Shown in pieces: positions 1-7,814 of a DNA stretch of 64,000 nt. Made by a program: the position numbers and the translations under genes. The stretch's first letter is position 1. Every line of letters starts with the position of its first letter. The notes under the pieces were generated by a model. It worked only from the letters and a program-made list of their open reading frames with translations, was not told the origin of the DNA and made no database searches. Location of the stretch: the NCBI RefSeq assembly GCF_001427665.1, contig NZ_LMHC01000012.1:474704-538703 (forward strand), written 5' to 3'. The stretch is from Caulobacter sp. Root655 (GTDB taxonomy: Bacteria > Pseudomonadota > Alphaproteobacteria > Caulobacterales > Caulobacteraceae).

Positions 1-99
1 GACGGGGTGCGCGCGGAGGTCGCCGTCGCGAAAGCCAAGGCCGCCGCCCCGGCCCAGTGCGCGACCGAGAACGCCTTGGTCGCCAAGACGCCCTACTGA
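1..99 (+). CDS. C-terminal end of an unknown protein (partial)
   Basis: An open frame runs from the first base of the window to a TGA at 97-99 and encodes 32 residues ending in K-T-P-Y. The visible part is Ala/Lys-rich and contains one Cys; there is no recognisable domain. The start lies outside the window, so neither length nor function can be given. Third positions are G/C-rich as in neighbouring genes, which supports it as the end of a real gene. It is followed directly by the palindromic repeats at 105-222. Confidence 0.5.
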   Translation, partial: DGVRAEVAVAKAKAAAPAQCATENALVAKTPY

Positions 100-104
100 G
101 GAAC

Positions 105-222
105 GGGGACATGCACTTGTGCGTGTCCCCATCCGTACTCCGCGCCGTTTCCGATAGGCCCAGGGATCGGGTTTGCGGGACCGGCCGCGCGAATTTGGGG
201 ACACGCACAAGTGCGCGTCCCC
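105..222. repeat. Two 26-bp GGGGAC...GTCCCC palindromes
   Basis: Positions 105-130 and 197-222 each form a near-perfect 26-bp palindrome that begins GGGGACA(T/C)GCAC and ends with its complement. The second copy is the reverse complement of the first with two differences. The 66 bp between them hold no gene. A perfect palindrome of the same design lies at 44040-44065, and a version with arms pushed apart lies at 819-885, so this is a dispersed family. REP-like elements mobilised by a transposase elsewhere in the genome are one explanation; that is inference. Confidence 0.75.
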
Positions 223-312
223 GGTCGTGCGATCGCCTCTCCCTGCGGGGATAAGCGGTGGAGAGGCCAGGGCAAGGTTGCGCGAAGCCTTCCCCGCCTC
301 TACCTCTTGGCC

Positions 313-795
313 ATGGCCCATGCCGCATGCGATCACGACCATCATAACCACGGCGTCGCCGGGGACCGCCTCGCCGCCGAGCTCGCCTCGGCCGAGGCCC
401 GCTGCGCCGCCGCCGACCAGCGCCTGACCGCCCCGCGCCGCCGGGTGCTGGAGCTGCTGCTGGAGGCCGGCCAGCCGGTGAAGGCCTATGACCTGATCGC
501 CAGCTTCGGCGGATCGGGCCCGCCGGCCAAGCCGCCGACCGTCTACCGGGCGCTGGACTTTCTCGAGAAGCAGGGCTTCGCCCATCGCATCGAGAGCCTC
601 AACGCCTATGTCGCCTGCCGCAAGGAGGCCGACGGCCACGCCGCCGCCTTCCTGATCTGCGACTGCTGCGGCGCGACCCGCGAGATCGAACCCAAGGCCA
701 GCGCCGAGATCATCGCCGCCGGGGCCTCGGCCGGCTACGCGCTGACCGCCGTGACCATCGAGGCGCATGGGCTGTGCGCCGATTGTCGGGGCTAA
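313..795 (+). CDS. zur: Fur-family zinc uptake regulator (Zur-like)
   Basis: A 160-residue Fur-family repressor. The N-terminus is His-rich (H-D-H-H-N-H near residues 8-13). A winged-helix region follows (L-T-A-P-R-R-R-V-L-E-L-L, then P-P-T-V-Y-R-A-L-D-F-L), and then a dimerisation domain with the two structural zinc pairs C-D-C-C and C-A-D-C near the C-terminus. Fur proteins of this type bind DNA when zinc-loaded and repress zinc import. The ATG at 313 was chosen because the His-rich tail starts there; an in-frame GTG further up would add a Pro/Arg-rich stretch unlike the family. No obvious Zur operator was seen upstream. A Fur or PerR specificity is less likely, given the His-rich tail and double C-x-x-C. 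Confidence 0.85.
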   Translation: MAHAACDHDHHNHGVAGDRLAAELASAEARCAAADQRLTAPRRRVLELLLEAGQPVKAYDLIASFGGSGPPAKPPTVYRALDFLEKQGFAHRIESLNAYVACRKEADGHAAAFLICDCCGATREIEPKASAEIIAAGASAGYALTAVTIEAHGLCADCRG

Positions 796-818
796 TTGTC
801 ATCCTCGGCGGATGAGTT

Positions 819-885
819 GGGGACACACACTCATGGCAGGCGCTCCGCAAGGCTGGCGAAAGCCGCTGGATGAGTGTGTGTCCCC
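819..885. repeat. Inverted repeat with GGGGACACACACTCAT arms
   Basis: Perfect 16-bp arms at 819-834 and 870-885 flank a 35-bp loop. The outer ends read GGGGACA/TGTCCCC, as in the 26-bp palindromes at 105-222 and 44040-44065, so it looks like a split member of the same family. It sits in the gap between zur and the thioesterase gene. No T-run follows, so it is not a typical terminator. Confidence 0.7.
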
Positions 886-973
886 ACCCGCATCCACGGC
901 TTGCCAGCGATTGCGGGACCCGAGCGAACGCCGCTAGGGTCGAACAGACGTTCACTCCGCCCGGACCCTTCCC

Positions 974-1083
974 ATGACGCCCACCGAACCCCTTCCCGGC
1001 GTCGAGATCTGGCGTGCCATTCTTGCTCAAGGGGAGCCGCGCCATGACGACCGCTGAGCCCCTCCCCGGCGTCGAGATCTGGC
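974..1083 (+). repeat. Tandem duplication of the thioesterase gene start
   Basis: The 41 bp from 974 match the 41 bp from 1044 at 36 positions; both run from an ATG through codons for L-P-G-V-E-I-W-R. The offset is 70 bp, so the upstream copy is out of frame with the real gene. It encodes a 27-residue peptide that stops at 1055-1057, just inside the true gene start at 1044. The upstream copy is therefore either debris of a local duplication or a short leader frame translationally coupled to the thioesterase. The differences cluster near codons 3-5. Confidence 0.8.
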
Positions 1084-1991
1084 GCGGCGGCGTCAACACC
1101 TGGGACTGCGACGAGATGGGGCACATGAACGTGCGCTTCTACGTCTCCCGGGCCATGGAGGGCCTGGCGGGGCTGGCGGCCGAGCTGGGCCTGCCGCACG
1201 CCTTCTCGCCCTACGCCAACGCCACCCTGGTGGTGCGCGAGCAGCACATCCGCTTCCTGCGCGAAGCCCATGCCGGCGCGGCCCTGCACATGCTGGGCGG
1301 GGTGATCTCGATCTCGGAGACCGAGGCGCGGCTGCTGCAGTTGCTGGTCCACACCGCCACGGGCCAGCTGGCGGCCAGCTTCCAGACCACCGTCGCCCAC
1401 GTCACCCCGCGCGAGGGTGAGGCCTTCCCGTGGCCCGGCGTCACCCTGGCCCGGGCCGAGGCGCTGAAGGTCGAGATTCCGGAGATGGCCCGGGCCCGCA
1501 GCCTGGACCTCTCGCCGTTCGAACCGACCGCCAGCCTGGCCCGCGCCGACGAACTGGGCTTGCGGCGCACCGGCCTGGGGGCCCTGACGCCCACCGATTG
1601 CGACGTGTTCGGACGGATGCGCGCCGAGCAGTTCATCGGCCGGGTCTCGGACGGCATCGGCGCCTTCATCGGCCCGTTCCGCGACACCGTGGTCCGCCAT
1701 GCCGACCCCAAGCCGGCGCGGGTCGGCGGCGCGGTCCTTGAGTACCGCATCGTCCAGCTGGCCTGGCCCCGGGCCGGCGACCGGGTCGAACTGCGCTCGG
1801 GCCTGGTCAGCGCCGACCACCGCACCATGCGCGTCGTCCACTGGATGCTCGACCCCACCACCGGCCAGCCCTGGGGAACCTCCGAAGCCACCACCATCAC
1901 CTTCGACCTCGACGCCCGCAAGGTGGCGCCGATCTCGGACGCGGCGCGGGCGGAACTGGCCAAGGCGGCGGTGGCGGGGCTGGCGCTTTAG
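1044..1991 (+). CDS. Acyl-CoA thioesterase with two hotdog domains
   Basis: A 315-residue protein built of two hotdog folds. The first begins near residue 14 with W-D-C-D-E-M-G-H-M-N-V, the active-site signature of 4-hydroxybenzoyl-CoA thioesterase-like enzymes. The second begins near residue 175 with T-D-C-D-V-F-G-R-M, a degenerate version. Enzymes of this type hydrolyse acyl-CoA esters in the cytoplasm; the substrate cannot be read from sequence. The ATG at 1044 has an AAGGGGAG ribosome site 10-15 bases upstream. A GTG at 1014 in the same frame lacks such a site. The gene start is partly duplicated at 974-1013. Confidence 0.75.
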   Translation: MTTAEPLPGVEIWRGGVNTWDCDEMGHMNVRFYVSRAMEGLAGLAAELGLPHAFSPYANATLVVREQHIRFLREAHAGAALHMLGGVISISETEARLLQLLVHTATGQLAASFQTTVAHVTPREGEAFPWPGVTLARAEALKVEIPEMARARSLDLSPFEPTASLARADELGLRRTGLGALTPTDCDVFGRMRAEQFIGRVSDGIGAFIGPFRDTVVRHADPKPARVGGAVLEYRIVQLAWPRAGDRVELRSGLVSADHRTMRVVHWMLDPTTGQPWGTSEATTITFDLDARKVAPISDAARAELAKAAVAGLAL

Positions 1992-1993
1992 GA

Positions 1994-2161
1994 CCCTCTC
2001 CCGGAGGGGAGAGGGAGGGGCCCGCCGCGCAGCGGTGGGAGGGTGAGGGGTGACGCCCTCACCGCTTTCTCACGACGCCCTGCCGGCACGCCGTCGGACG
2101 TCTAAACCCCTCACCCTCCCAAGCTTCGCTTGGGCCCCTCCCTCTCCCTCTGGGAGAGGGT
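1994..2161. repeat. Inverted pair of GC-rich intergenic repeats (BIME-like)
   Basis: Two copies of a GAGGGAGGGGCCC...GGTGGGAGGGTGAG-type unit face each other across about 55 bp: one at about 1994-2050, the other at about 2105-2161. Each copy also carries its own small hairpin of CCCTCTCCC/GGGAGAGGG. The element fills the gap between two convergent genes and probably serves as a bidirectional transcript end. Related pairs are at 10585-10707, 12387-12620 and 57651-57780. Confidence 0.7.
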
Positions 2162-2162
2162 T

Positions 2163-3065
2163 TCAAGAAGTCGCCATCTCGAAGATCGCTTCCCGCGCCA
2201 GGTCCGGGCGTTCCATTGGCAGGAAGTGGCTGGCGCCGGCCACCGTCTCGACCCGCACCTTCGGATAACGCCGCGCCACACCCTCGCCGACCCGGGCGGT
2301 CGAGCCCTTCTCGGCCTTGAGGATCCGGGCCGAGCAGCGCAGGCGCGCCATGGCCCGCCAGGGATCGTGGGCCTGGGCGCTGTAGTTGGAGGCCTCCCAG
2401 GCCGGGGCGCAGGCCAGTTCGACCTGGCCGTCGTCGCGGTCCTTGAAGCCGCCGCCGACATAGTCGGCCAGCATCGCCTCTGGCCAGGTCTTGAACGCCC
2501 CGCGCCCGCGATAGGCGGTGAAGGCGGCTTCGCGGCTGTCGAACACCGCCCGCCGGCGCAGCGCGCCCTGGACCATCGGCATCCGCTTCCACAGCGCGCC
2601 GGAGGTCCACGGCAGGTGCGCGTAGAGCGCCATCACCCGGGGCATGATCACCGGATCGAGCATCACCAGGCCGCGCACCGCGTCAGGCGCCTCGGCGGCC
2701 GTCAGTAGACTGACGGTTCCGCCCATCGAATGGCCGGCCAGCACCACGGGGCCCTGGTCGAGGGCCGCCAGCAGGGCCAGCAGGTCGTCGCGCAGGTCGA
2801 GCCAATTGCGACGACGGTCGGGGTCGGCCGCCAGGCGGCTGCTTCCATGACCGCGCTGGTCGACGGCCAGCACCCGCAGCCCGGCTGACAGCGGGGCCAG
2901 CAGGGCGCGGTAGGTCTGGCCGTTGAAGCCGTTGGCGTGGACGAAGACCACATCGACCGGGCGGTCGGTCGGCCCGAACTCCAGCACCGCCATCTCGCCG
3001 GCTCCGGCCCGGCTGGCGATGGGGATGAAGCGTCGTTTGGGATCACGAAACACGGCCGCGTCCAT
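2163..3065 (-). CDS. Alpha/beta hydrolase
   Basis: A 300-residue alpha/beta-hydrolase fold protein. It has the oxyanion-hole strand V-F-V-H-A-N-G-F-N-G, the nucleophile elbow G-H-S-M-G-G, and a C-terminal G-A-S-H-F-L-P-M-E that supplies the catalytic His. R-G-H-G-S-S before the elbow is typical of the esterase/haloperoxidase branch. No signal peptide is visible, so it is likely cytoplasmic. The ATG at 3065 has AGGAG 8-10 bases upstream; a longer frame starting at 3170 lacks a ribosome site. The substrate cannot be inferred. Confidence 0.8.
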   Translation of the reverse strand: MDAAVFRDPKRRFIPIASRAGAGEMAVLEFGPTDRPVDVVFVHANGFNGQTYRALLAPLSAGLRVLAVDQRGHGSSRLAADPDRRRNWLDLRDDLLALLAALDQGPVVLAGHSMGGTVSLLTAAEAPDAVRGLVMLDPVIMPRVMALYAHLPWTSGALWKRMPMVQGALRRRAVFDSREAAFTAYRGRGAFKTWPEAMLADYVGGGFKDRDDGQVELACAPAWEASNYSAQAHDPWRAMARLRCSARILKAEKGSTARVGEGVARRYPKVRVETVAGASHFLPMERPDLAREAIFEMATS

Positions 3066-3159
3066 GGCGAAAGGCTCCTGTTGCGGCTGTTGGATCCCAA
3101 GGTAGGCGCGCGGGGTTTCTTCGTCCATGCGGACGCTGGGGAAGCCGTGGGTTCGCGCG

Positions 3160-3277
3160 CTTGCCCCCACCGGACCGCTTCGCGGTCGTCCGCCCCCATA
3201 GGGGGCGGAGCCTAGGCACGCGAAACTCCGCCCCCTATGGGGGCGGACAGGCGGCGCAGCCGCCAGGTGGGGGCAAG
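3160..3277. repeat. Nested inverted repeat (large palindromic element)
   Basis: Outer 12-bp arms CTTGCCCCCACC (3160-3171) and GGTGGGGGCAAG (3266-3277) enclose a perfect 21-bp inverted repeat at 3189-3209/3227-3247. Each inner arm is itself nearly palindromic (TCCGCCCCCATA then GGGGGCGGA). The whole 118-bp element fills the space between two minus-strand genes. It is a different sequence from the other intergenic pairs in the window but has the same nested design. Confidence 0.7.
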
Positions 3278-3290
3278 TCCGACGCTTCTC

Positions 3291-4079
3291 CTACGCCGCC
3301 GTCAGCTGCCACTCACCCCGGTTGTCGCGGCAGGCGCTGTAGCGTTCGGTGGTGGGACGCTGGCCCGAGGTGCTGATCGAGGCGGCGATCAGCCGGCAAT
3401 TGGCCTCCGCGTAGCCGTTCTGGCTCAGCAGCGACGACGACACGTAGCCGACGCCGTAGCCGCCACGGCCGACCAGCAGCCAGTTGCTCGACGGCACGCC
3501 GCCCAGCACCTCGACCCGTTCGCCGGCCGACAGCTTGCCGACCACCGAACCCTTGGTGGACGGGCCGGAGCGCAGATTGGCGGTGGAGCGGACGGTGTAG
3601 TCGCCGCCGACCGCGTCGTAGCTGGACAGGACCTGGACGTTGCGCTCGAAACGCAGCTGGTCGCCGCGGATCGGCGGGCCGTAGGTCGAGGAGATCACGT
3701 CGACCCGGCCCGAGGCGCCGGTGCGTTTGTTGCTCCAGCTCTGCGACGAGCCGTCGTCCAGAGCCCGTTTTGTGGCCTGCTGAGCCAGGGCGGTGTCGGT
3801 CGACTGCATGCGGCAGCCGATATAGCCGCCGGCCGCCGCGCCCGCCGCCGCACCGAGCACCGTGCCCAGGGTCTTCTCGTTCTTGCTGACCGCGCGGCCG
3901 ACCAGAGCGCCGACGCCGGCCCCGATCAGCGCGCCGCCCTCCTGCTTCTTGCCCGAGCCTTCACAGGAGAACAGCCCGCCCAGCCCCTTGGACTGCGCGG
4001 CGGCCGGCAGCGGCGCGACCACCAGCGTGGCGAGGACGGCGGTGATCGACAGGGCCGCGGGGATCGAATGTCTGGCCAT
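3291..4079 (-). CDS. Secreted glycine-zipper and SH3-domain protein
   Basis: A 262-residue exported protein. A signal peptide (residues 1-29, ending A-A-A-Q-S) is followed by a glycine-zipper segment (about 48-90: G-G-A-L-I-G-A-G-V-G-A-L-V-G, then a second Ala/Gly block), as in the 17-kDa surface-antigen family. An SH3-type domain (about 165-225) contains A-N-L-R-S-G-P-S and W-L-L-V-G-R. Glycine zippers usually sit in or against the outer membrane, and bacterial SH3 domains often bind the cell wall, so an envelope-anchoring role is likely. The ATG at 4079 has GGAAG upstream. The gene is divergent from the crotonase gene at 4176. Confidence 0.75.
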   Translation of the reverse strand: MARHSIPAALSITAVLATLVVAPLPAAAQSKGLGGLFSCEGSGKKQEGGALIGAGVGALVGRAVSKNEKTLGTVLGAAAGAAAGGYIGCRMQSTDTALAQQATKRALDDGSSQSWSNKRTGASGRVDVISSTYGPPIRGDQLRFERNVQVLSSYDAVGGDYTVRSTANLRSGPSTKGSVVGKLSAGERVEVLGGVPSSNWLLVGRGGYGVGYVSSSLLSQNGYAEANCRLIAASISTSGQRPTTERYSACRDNRGEWQLTAA

Positions 4080-4175
4080 CTGAGTGCTTCCTTCGCAAGA
4101 CTGGGCCTTCGCATGAGGCCGGTTGGCGTCGCACGCGCCCATGATACAAACTGATCAACGATAAGGGAGAGACAT

Positions 4176-5036
4176 ATGAGCGTGCAGGACAAGCCGGACT
4201 ATAGCTGCTTCGACGTGGAGATCGAGGCGGGTGTCGCGCATCTGCGGTTGAAACGCCCCGAGGCCCTGAACACCATGACCCGGGCGTTCTGGAACGAGCT
4301 GCCGGCCATCATCCGCGACATCGACGACAACGCCCGGGCCCGCTGCATCGTCATCTCCTCGACCGGCAAGCACTTCTGCGCCGGCATGGACCTGTCGGTG
4401 TTCACCGACGGCGAGGGCGTCACCGGCGGCGAGCCGGCCGACCGCTATGTGGCCGCCGAAAGCTTCCGTCGCCACGTGCATCACCTGCAGGACACCTTCA
4501 CTTGCCTGGACGAGGCGCGGATGCCGGTGATCGTCGCCATCCAGGGCGGCTGCATCGGCGGGGCGGTGGACTTCACCAGCGCCTGCGACATCCGCTACGC
4601 CAGCAGCGATGCGTTCTTCACCATCCACGAGATCAACATCGGCATGACCGCCGACGTCGGCACCTTCCCGCGGCTGTGCAAGCTGTTGCCCGAGGGCTGG
4701 GTGCGCGAGCTGGCCTATACCGGCCGCCGGCTGTCGGCCGCCCGGGCCCGCGAGCTCGGCCTGGTCAACGAGGTGTTCGACAGTCACGAGGCCGTGGTCG
4801 CCCACGCCCTGGAGACCGCCCGCGAGATCGCCAGCAAGTCGCCCCTGGCGGTGGCCGGCAGCAAGGTGATGATCAACTACGCCCGCGACCACACGATCCG
4901 CGACGCCCTGGACTACATCGCCACCTGGCAGACCGGCATGTTCTCGCCGCCGCACATGATGGAGGCCTTCCAGGCCAAGGCCCAGGGCCGCGAGCCGGTC
5001 TATCCGGACCTCGTGCCGCTGCGAAAGCGGATGTAG
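4176..5036 (+). CDS. Crotonase-family enzyme, probable delta(3,5)-delta(2,4)-dienoyl-CoA isomerase
   Basis: A 286-residue crotonase. The oxyanion hole is visible in H-F-C-A-G-M-D-L (67-73) and G-G-C-I-G-G-A-V-D. Three acidic residues match those of mammalian ECH1 dienoyl-CoA isomerase: D132 (G-G-A-V-D), E152 (H-E-I-N-I-G-M) and D160 (T-A-D-V-G). Plain enoyl-CoA hydratases carry two glutamates instead, so isomerisation of dienoyl-CoA during unsaturated fatty-acid beta-oxidation is the better guess. The ATG at 4176 follows AAGGGAGAG. It appears monocistronic. Confidence 0.8.
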   Translation: MSVQDKPDYSCFDVEIEAGVAHLRLKRPEALNTMTRAFWNELPAIIRDIDDNARARCIVISSTGKHFCAGMDLSVFTDGEGVTGGEPADRYVAAESFRRHVHHLQDTFTCLDEARMPVIVAIQGGCIGGAVDFTSACDIRYASSDAFFTIHEINIGMTADVGTFPRLCKLLPEGWVRELAYTGRRLSAARARELGLVNEVFDSHEAVVAHALETAREIASKSPLAVAGSKVMINYARDHTIRDALDYIATWQTGMFSPPHMMEAFQAKAQGREPVYPDLVPLRKRM

Positions 5037-5087
5037 GGGTCAGGAGGTCCGCTTCGCGCCAGGAGCGGACCTTCAATCCCAACGGCG

Positions 5088-5417
5088 TCAGCCGCCGCTC
5101 GCATCCACGACGATAGCGACCGTCTTGCCTCGGGACAGCGGGTCCCATCCCGCCGCGATGGCGGAGGTGATGGCTTTGGCCACCAGTTCCGGAGCGATCT
5201 GCGAGGGCTTCAATTGCGGCGCGCCGTACTTGGGCTGCGGGCCCGGTGGAAACTCCACCACGGCTTCGCGCTGCGCCTCCTTGTGACGCACGGCGATCGC
5301 CATGCCGTGCCGCTCCGTGGAGTCGCTGGACCACCCGGGCTGGCGATGAAGCCGCCAGACAAAAGGCTCTCCACCGACCTCGATCTCAAACTCAGGGCTT
5401 TGCTTGGTTCTTGCCAT
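5088..5417 (-). CDS. Small conserved-looking protein of unknown function
   Basis: A 109-residue soluble protein with no signal peptide or membrane segment and no domain I recognise. It opens M-A-R-T-K-Q and is Trp- and Pro-containing. Its ATG lies one base after the TGA of the upstream pentapeptide-repeat gene (TGA-C-ATG), so the two are almost certainly cotranscribed and translationally coupled. That suggests linked functions, though none can be named. Confidence 0.7.
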   Translation of the reverse strand: MARTKQSPEFEIEVGGEPFVWRLHRQPGWSSDSTERHGMAIAVRHKEAQREAVVEFPPGPQPKYGAPQLKPSQIAPELVAKAITSAIAAGWDPLSRGKTVAIVVDASGG

Positions 5418-5418
5418 G

Positions 5419-6714
5419 TCAGGGAGTTAGCCCGGCAAGCGCGCCCAGGCCACCCCCCTCGGGCCCGGATGCCGATCCCGCCCCTCCAAACCCCTCCGGC
5501 AGTTCCGCGCTGGTCAGGTCGCAACCGTCCAGCTTGCAGTGGGTCAGGTCGGCGTCGATCAGGCGGACCCGGCGGGCGCTGGCTCCGGTCAGGTCGGCGC
5601 CGCGCAGGGTCGCCCGGCTGAGATCGGTGCGCAGCACGCGACCCTGGACGATGGTCAGCGGACCCAGCTTGGCCCCGCTCAGGTCGGCCCGCGACAGGTG
5701 CGCCCCGATCAGGCGCGCCCCACGCAGGTCGGCGCCGCGCAGATTGACGCCGCGCAGGTCGGCGTCGGCCAGGTTGGCGCCCTGCAACTGGACGCCTTGC
5801 AGGTCCATGCCGAACAGGATCGCGCCGGGGGCCGACAGGCCGCTGAGCCGACGCCCCTTCAGCCGCCTGAGCGGCCGGAAATCCACCGACGGAATCCTGG
5901 CGGCCGTCCCGTCGCGACCCTCCGAGGTCACATAGAGCTCGTGGGCTTCGAGGATCTCGTGCAGCGGCGCGTCGTCGACATAGATCAGCGGCGGCGGGGC
6001 GCGCAGCACCTCGGCCAGGTCGGCGCCTTCGAAACTGGCCCCGACCACGTCGGCTCCGACCAGCACGGCCCGGCGCAGCGAGGCCCCGGTCAGGTCGGCG
6101 TTGTAGAGGTTGGCCCTGGAAAGGTCGGCGCCGTTCAGCGTCGCTCGGTTCAGCCGGGCGCCCTGCAGGCTGACCCCGGTCAGGTCGGCGTCGGTCAGGT
6201 CGGCGGCCTGGGCGAAGCCCGCGCCCATCTGGGCCCCGGCCAGCTTGGCGCCGCGCGCCACGGCGTAATCCAGTTCGCCCCGGCGGGCCCGATGAGCCAG
6301 GATCTTGAAGCCCTCGACCGCGTCCTGGGTGGCGGTGACGCCCTCGCGCAGATCGCAGCCCGACAGATCGGCGCCGGAAAGGTTGGCGCCGCGCAGGCAG
6401 GCGCCGCGCATGTCGCAGCGGGCCAGTTGGGCCCCGCGCAGGTCGGCGTCGCGCAGGTCGGCGCCGTAGAGCGTGGCCCGGTTCAGCCGGGCGCCCGACA
6501 GCAGGGCCCCGGACAGGCGCGCGCCCGTCAGGTCGGCCTCCGAAAGGTCGACGCCCTCCAGATTGACGTTGTCGAGATCGACATAGGAGAGGTTGGCGCG
6601 GGTCCCGCCCGGCAAGCCCTTGAGGTAGCGCCCATGCGCCTCGACCGCGGCTTTCAGGGCGCGCGGCGGGAGATGACGGATCAGGGTCTGCTGGGCGGAA
6701 GAGGCGGCGGGCAT
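5419..6714 (-). CDS. Pentapeptide-repeat protein with two repeat blocks
   Basis: A 431-residue protein consisting mainly of A-D/N-L-x-x pentapeptides. Block one spans about residues 40-235, with a short break near 125-150. Block two spans about 295-410. Each block is preceded by a short helical motif of the form E-A-H-x-x-Y-(L/V)...G-x-x-A (near residues 25 and 252). Pentapeptide repeats fold as right-handed quadrilateral beta-helices. Some mimic DNA and protect gyrase (Qnr, MfpA), but most have no known role, and no gyrase link is shown here. No signal peptide. Coupled to the 109-residue protein downstream. Confidence 0.85.
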   Translation of the reverse strand: MPAASSAQQTLIRHLPPRALKAAVEAHGRYLKGLPGGTRANLSYVDLDNVNLEGVDLSEADLTGARLSGALLSGARLNRATLYGADLRDADLRGAQLARCDMRGACLRGANLSGADLSGCDLREGVTATQDAVEGFKILAHRARRGELDYAVARGAKLAGAQMGAGFAQAADLTDADLTGVSLQGARLNRATLNGADLSRANLYNADLTGASLRRAVLVGADVVGASFEGADLAEVLRAPPPLIYVDDAPLHEILEAHELYVTSEGRDGTAARIPSVDFRPLRRLKGRRLSGLSAPGAILFGMDLQGVQLQGANLADADLRGVNLRGADLRGARLIGAHLSRADLSGAKLGPLTIVQGRVLRTDLSRATLRGADLTGASARRVRLIDADLTHCKLDGCDLTSAELPEGFGGAGSASGPEGGGLGALAGLTP

Positions 6715-6795
6715 GAAGGCGAGCTCGTTTTGCCGGGAGCCTGACGTCTCAACTTTAAGGAAACGTTCAATTTCCCCGTCAGTTTCTCCAAAGAA

Positions 6796-7755
6796 TCAAA
6801 GCCATCCACGACGCCTGAACCACATCAGCGGCCCCAGCGCGGCGACCAGCATCAGTCCGATGGCGAACGGATAGCCGTGCAGCCAGCGCAGCTCCGGCAT
6901 GTGCTCGAAGTTCATGCCGTAAATCCCCGCCACCAGGGTCGGCGGCAGGAACATCACCGAGAACACCGAGAAGATCTTGAAGATCGAGTTCTGCTCGATG
7001 TTGATCAGGCCCAGGGCCGCATCGAGCAGGAAGGTGATGTTGCCGGACAGGAAACCGGAGTGGTCGGTGATAGACTGCACGTCGCGCTGCAACGACTTCA
7101 GGTGGTCGCGCAGTTCCTTGTCGCCGGTGAACTGTTCGGCCAACACCGCGAAGCTCAGCAGGCGGGCCAGGCTGATCAGGCTGTCACGAGCCTTGGCGTT
7201 GATGTTCTGGGCTCGGCCCAGCCGATTGAGGATGGCTTCGAACGCCGCGCCGCGCGGCCGGCTGAAGATCACCCGCGACTGGGTCTCGACCTCGCCGGCC
7301 GTGCGCTCGATGATGTCGGCGGTGCGGTCGACGATGGCGTCGAGCAGGCCCAGGAACGTCTGGGCGCCGCCGGGGCACAGGCTGGGCTGGCGCTCGGCCT
7401 GGGCGGCGAACACCTTGAACGCCTTGGGTTCGACATAGCGGATGGTCACCAGCCTGTCGCCGGTCAGCACGAAGGTCACCGGGGCGGCGGTGGGCAGGTC
7501 GCCGTCGGCGTTGACCAGCACCGTGGCGGTCATGAACGTGCCGCCGTCCTCCTGGTAGAGGCGCGAGGACGCCTCGATCTCGGCCATTTCCTCGCGAGTG
7601 GGCAGCAGCAGGCCGATCGACTTCTCGACCGCCACCTCCTCGGCGCGGGTCGGGTCGACCAGCTCGATCCACACCGCGTCGTCGGGCAGACGCCAGTCGG
7701 CGCTCAGACCGACGAGGTCGAAGCCCGGCGCGCCGTGACGCAGCACTCTCAGCAT
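6796..7755 (-). CDS. corA: CorA-family divalent cation transporter
   Basis: A 319-residue protein with a long acidic/helical cytoplasmic N-terminal domain and two C-terminal membrane helices (about 258-279 and 294-312). The Y-G-M-N signature (279-282) ends the first helix, and the periplasmic loop is F-E-H-M-P-E-L. This is the hallmark of CorA/MIT channels for Mg2+ (also Co2+, Ni2+); ZntB-type zinc transport cannot be excluded. No strong ribosome site precedes the ATG at 7755, so a leaderless mRNA is possible. Confidence 0.88.
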   Translation of the reverse strand: MLRVLRHGAPGFDLVGLSADWRLPDDAVWIELVDPTRAEEVAVEKSIGLLLPTREEMAEIEASSRLYQEDGGTFMTATVLVNADGDLPTAAPVTFVLTGDRLVTIRYVEPKAFKVFAAQAERQPSLCPGGAQTFLGLLDAIVDRTADIIERTAGEVETQSRVIFSRPRGAAFEAILNRLGRAQNINAKARDSLISLARLLSFAVLAEQFTGDKELRDHLKSLQRDVQSITDHSGFLSGNITFLLDAALGLINIEQNSIFKIFSVFSVMFLPPTLVAGIYGMNFEHMPELRWLHGYPFAIGLMLVAALGPLMWFRRRGWL

Positions 7756-7814
7756 GGGAATATGGCCTTGTTCACGCCCTCAAGACTGGGGCATGGCCCA
7801 GCGCGCGCCCGTCG

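Noticed and set aside
5419..6714. DNA-level tandem repeats suggesting a CRISPR or minisatellite
   Set aside because: The 15-base periodicity follows the pentapeptide codons and is irregular; there are no spacers.
5539..6744. Long plus-strand frame rich in V-G-A-x-Q repeats
   Set aside because: It is the reverse complement of the pentapeptide-repeat gene; the repetition is explained by that gene's repeats.
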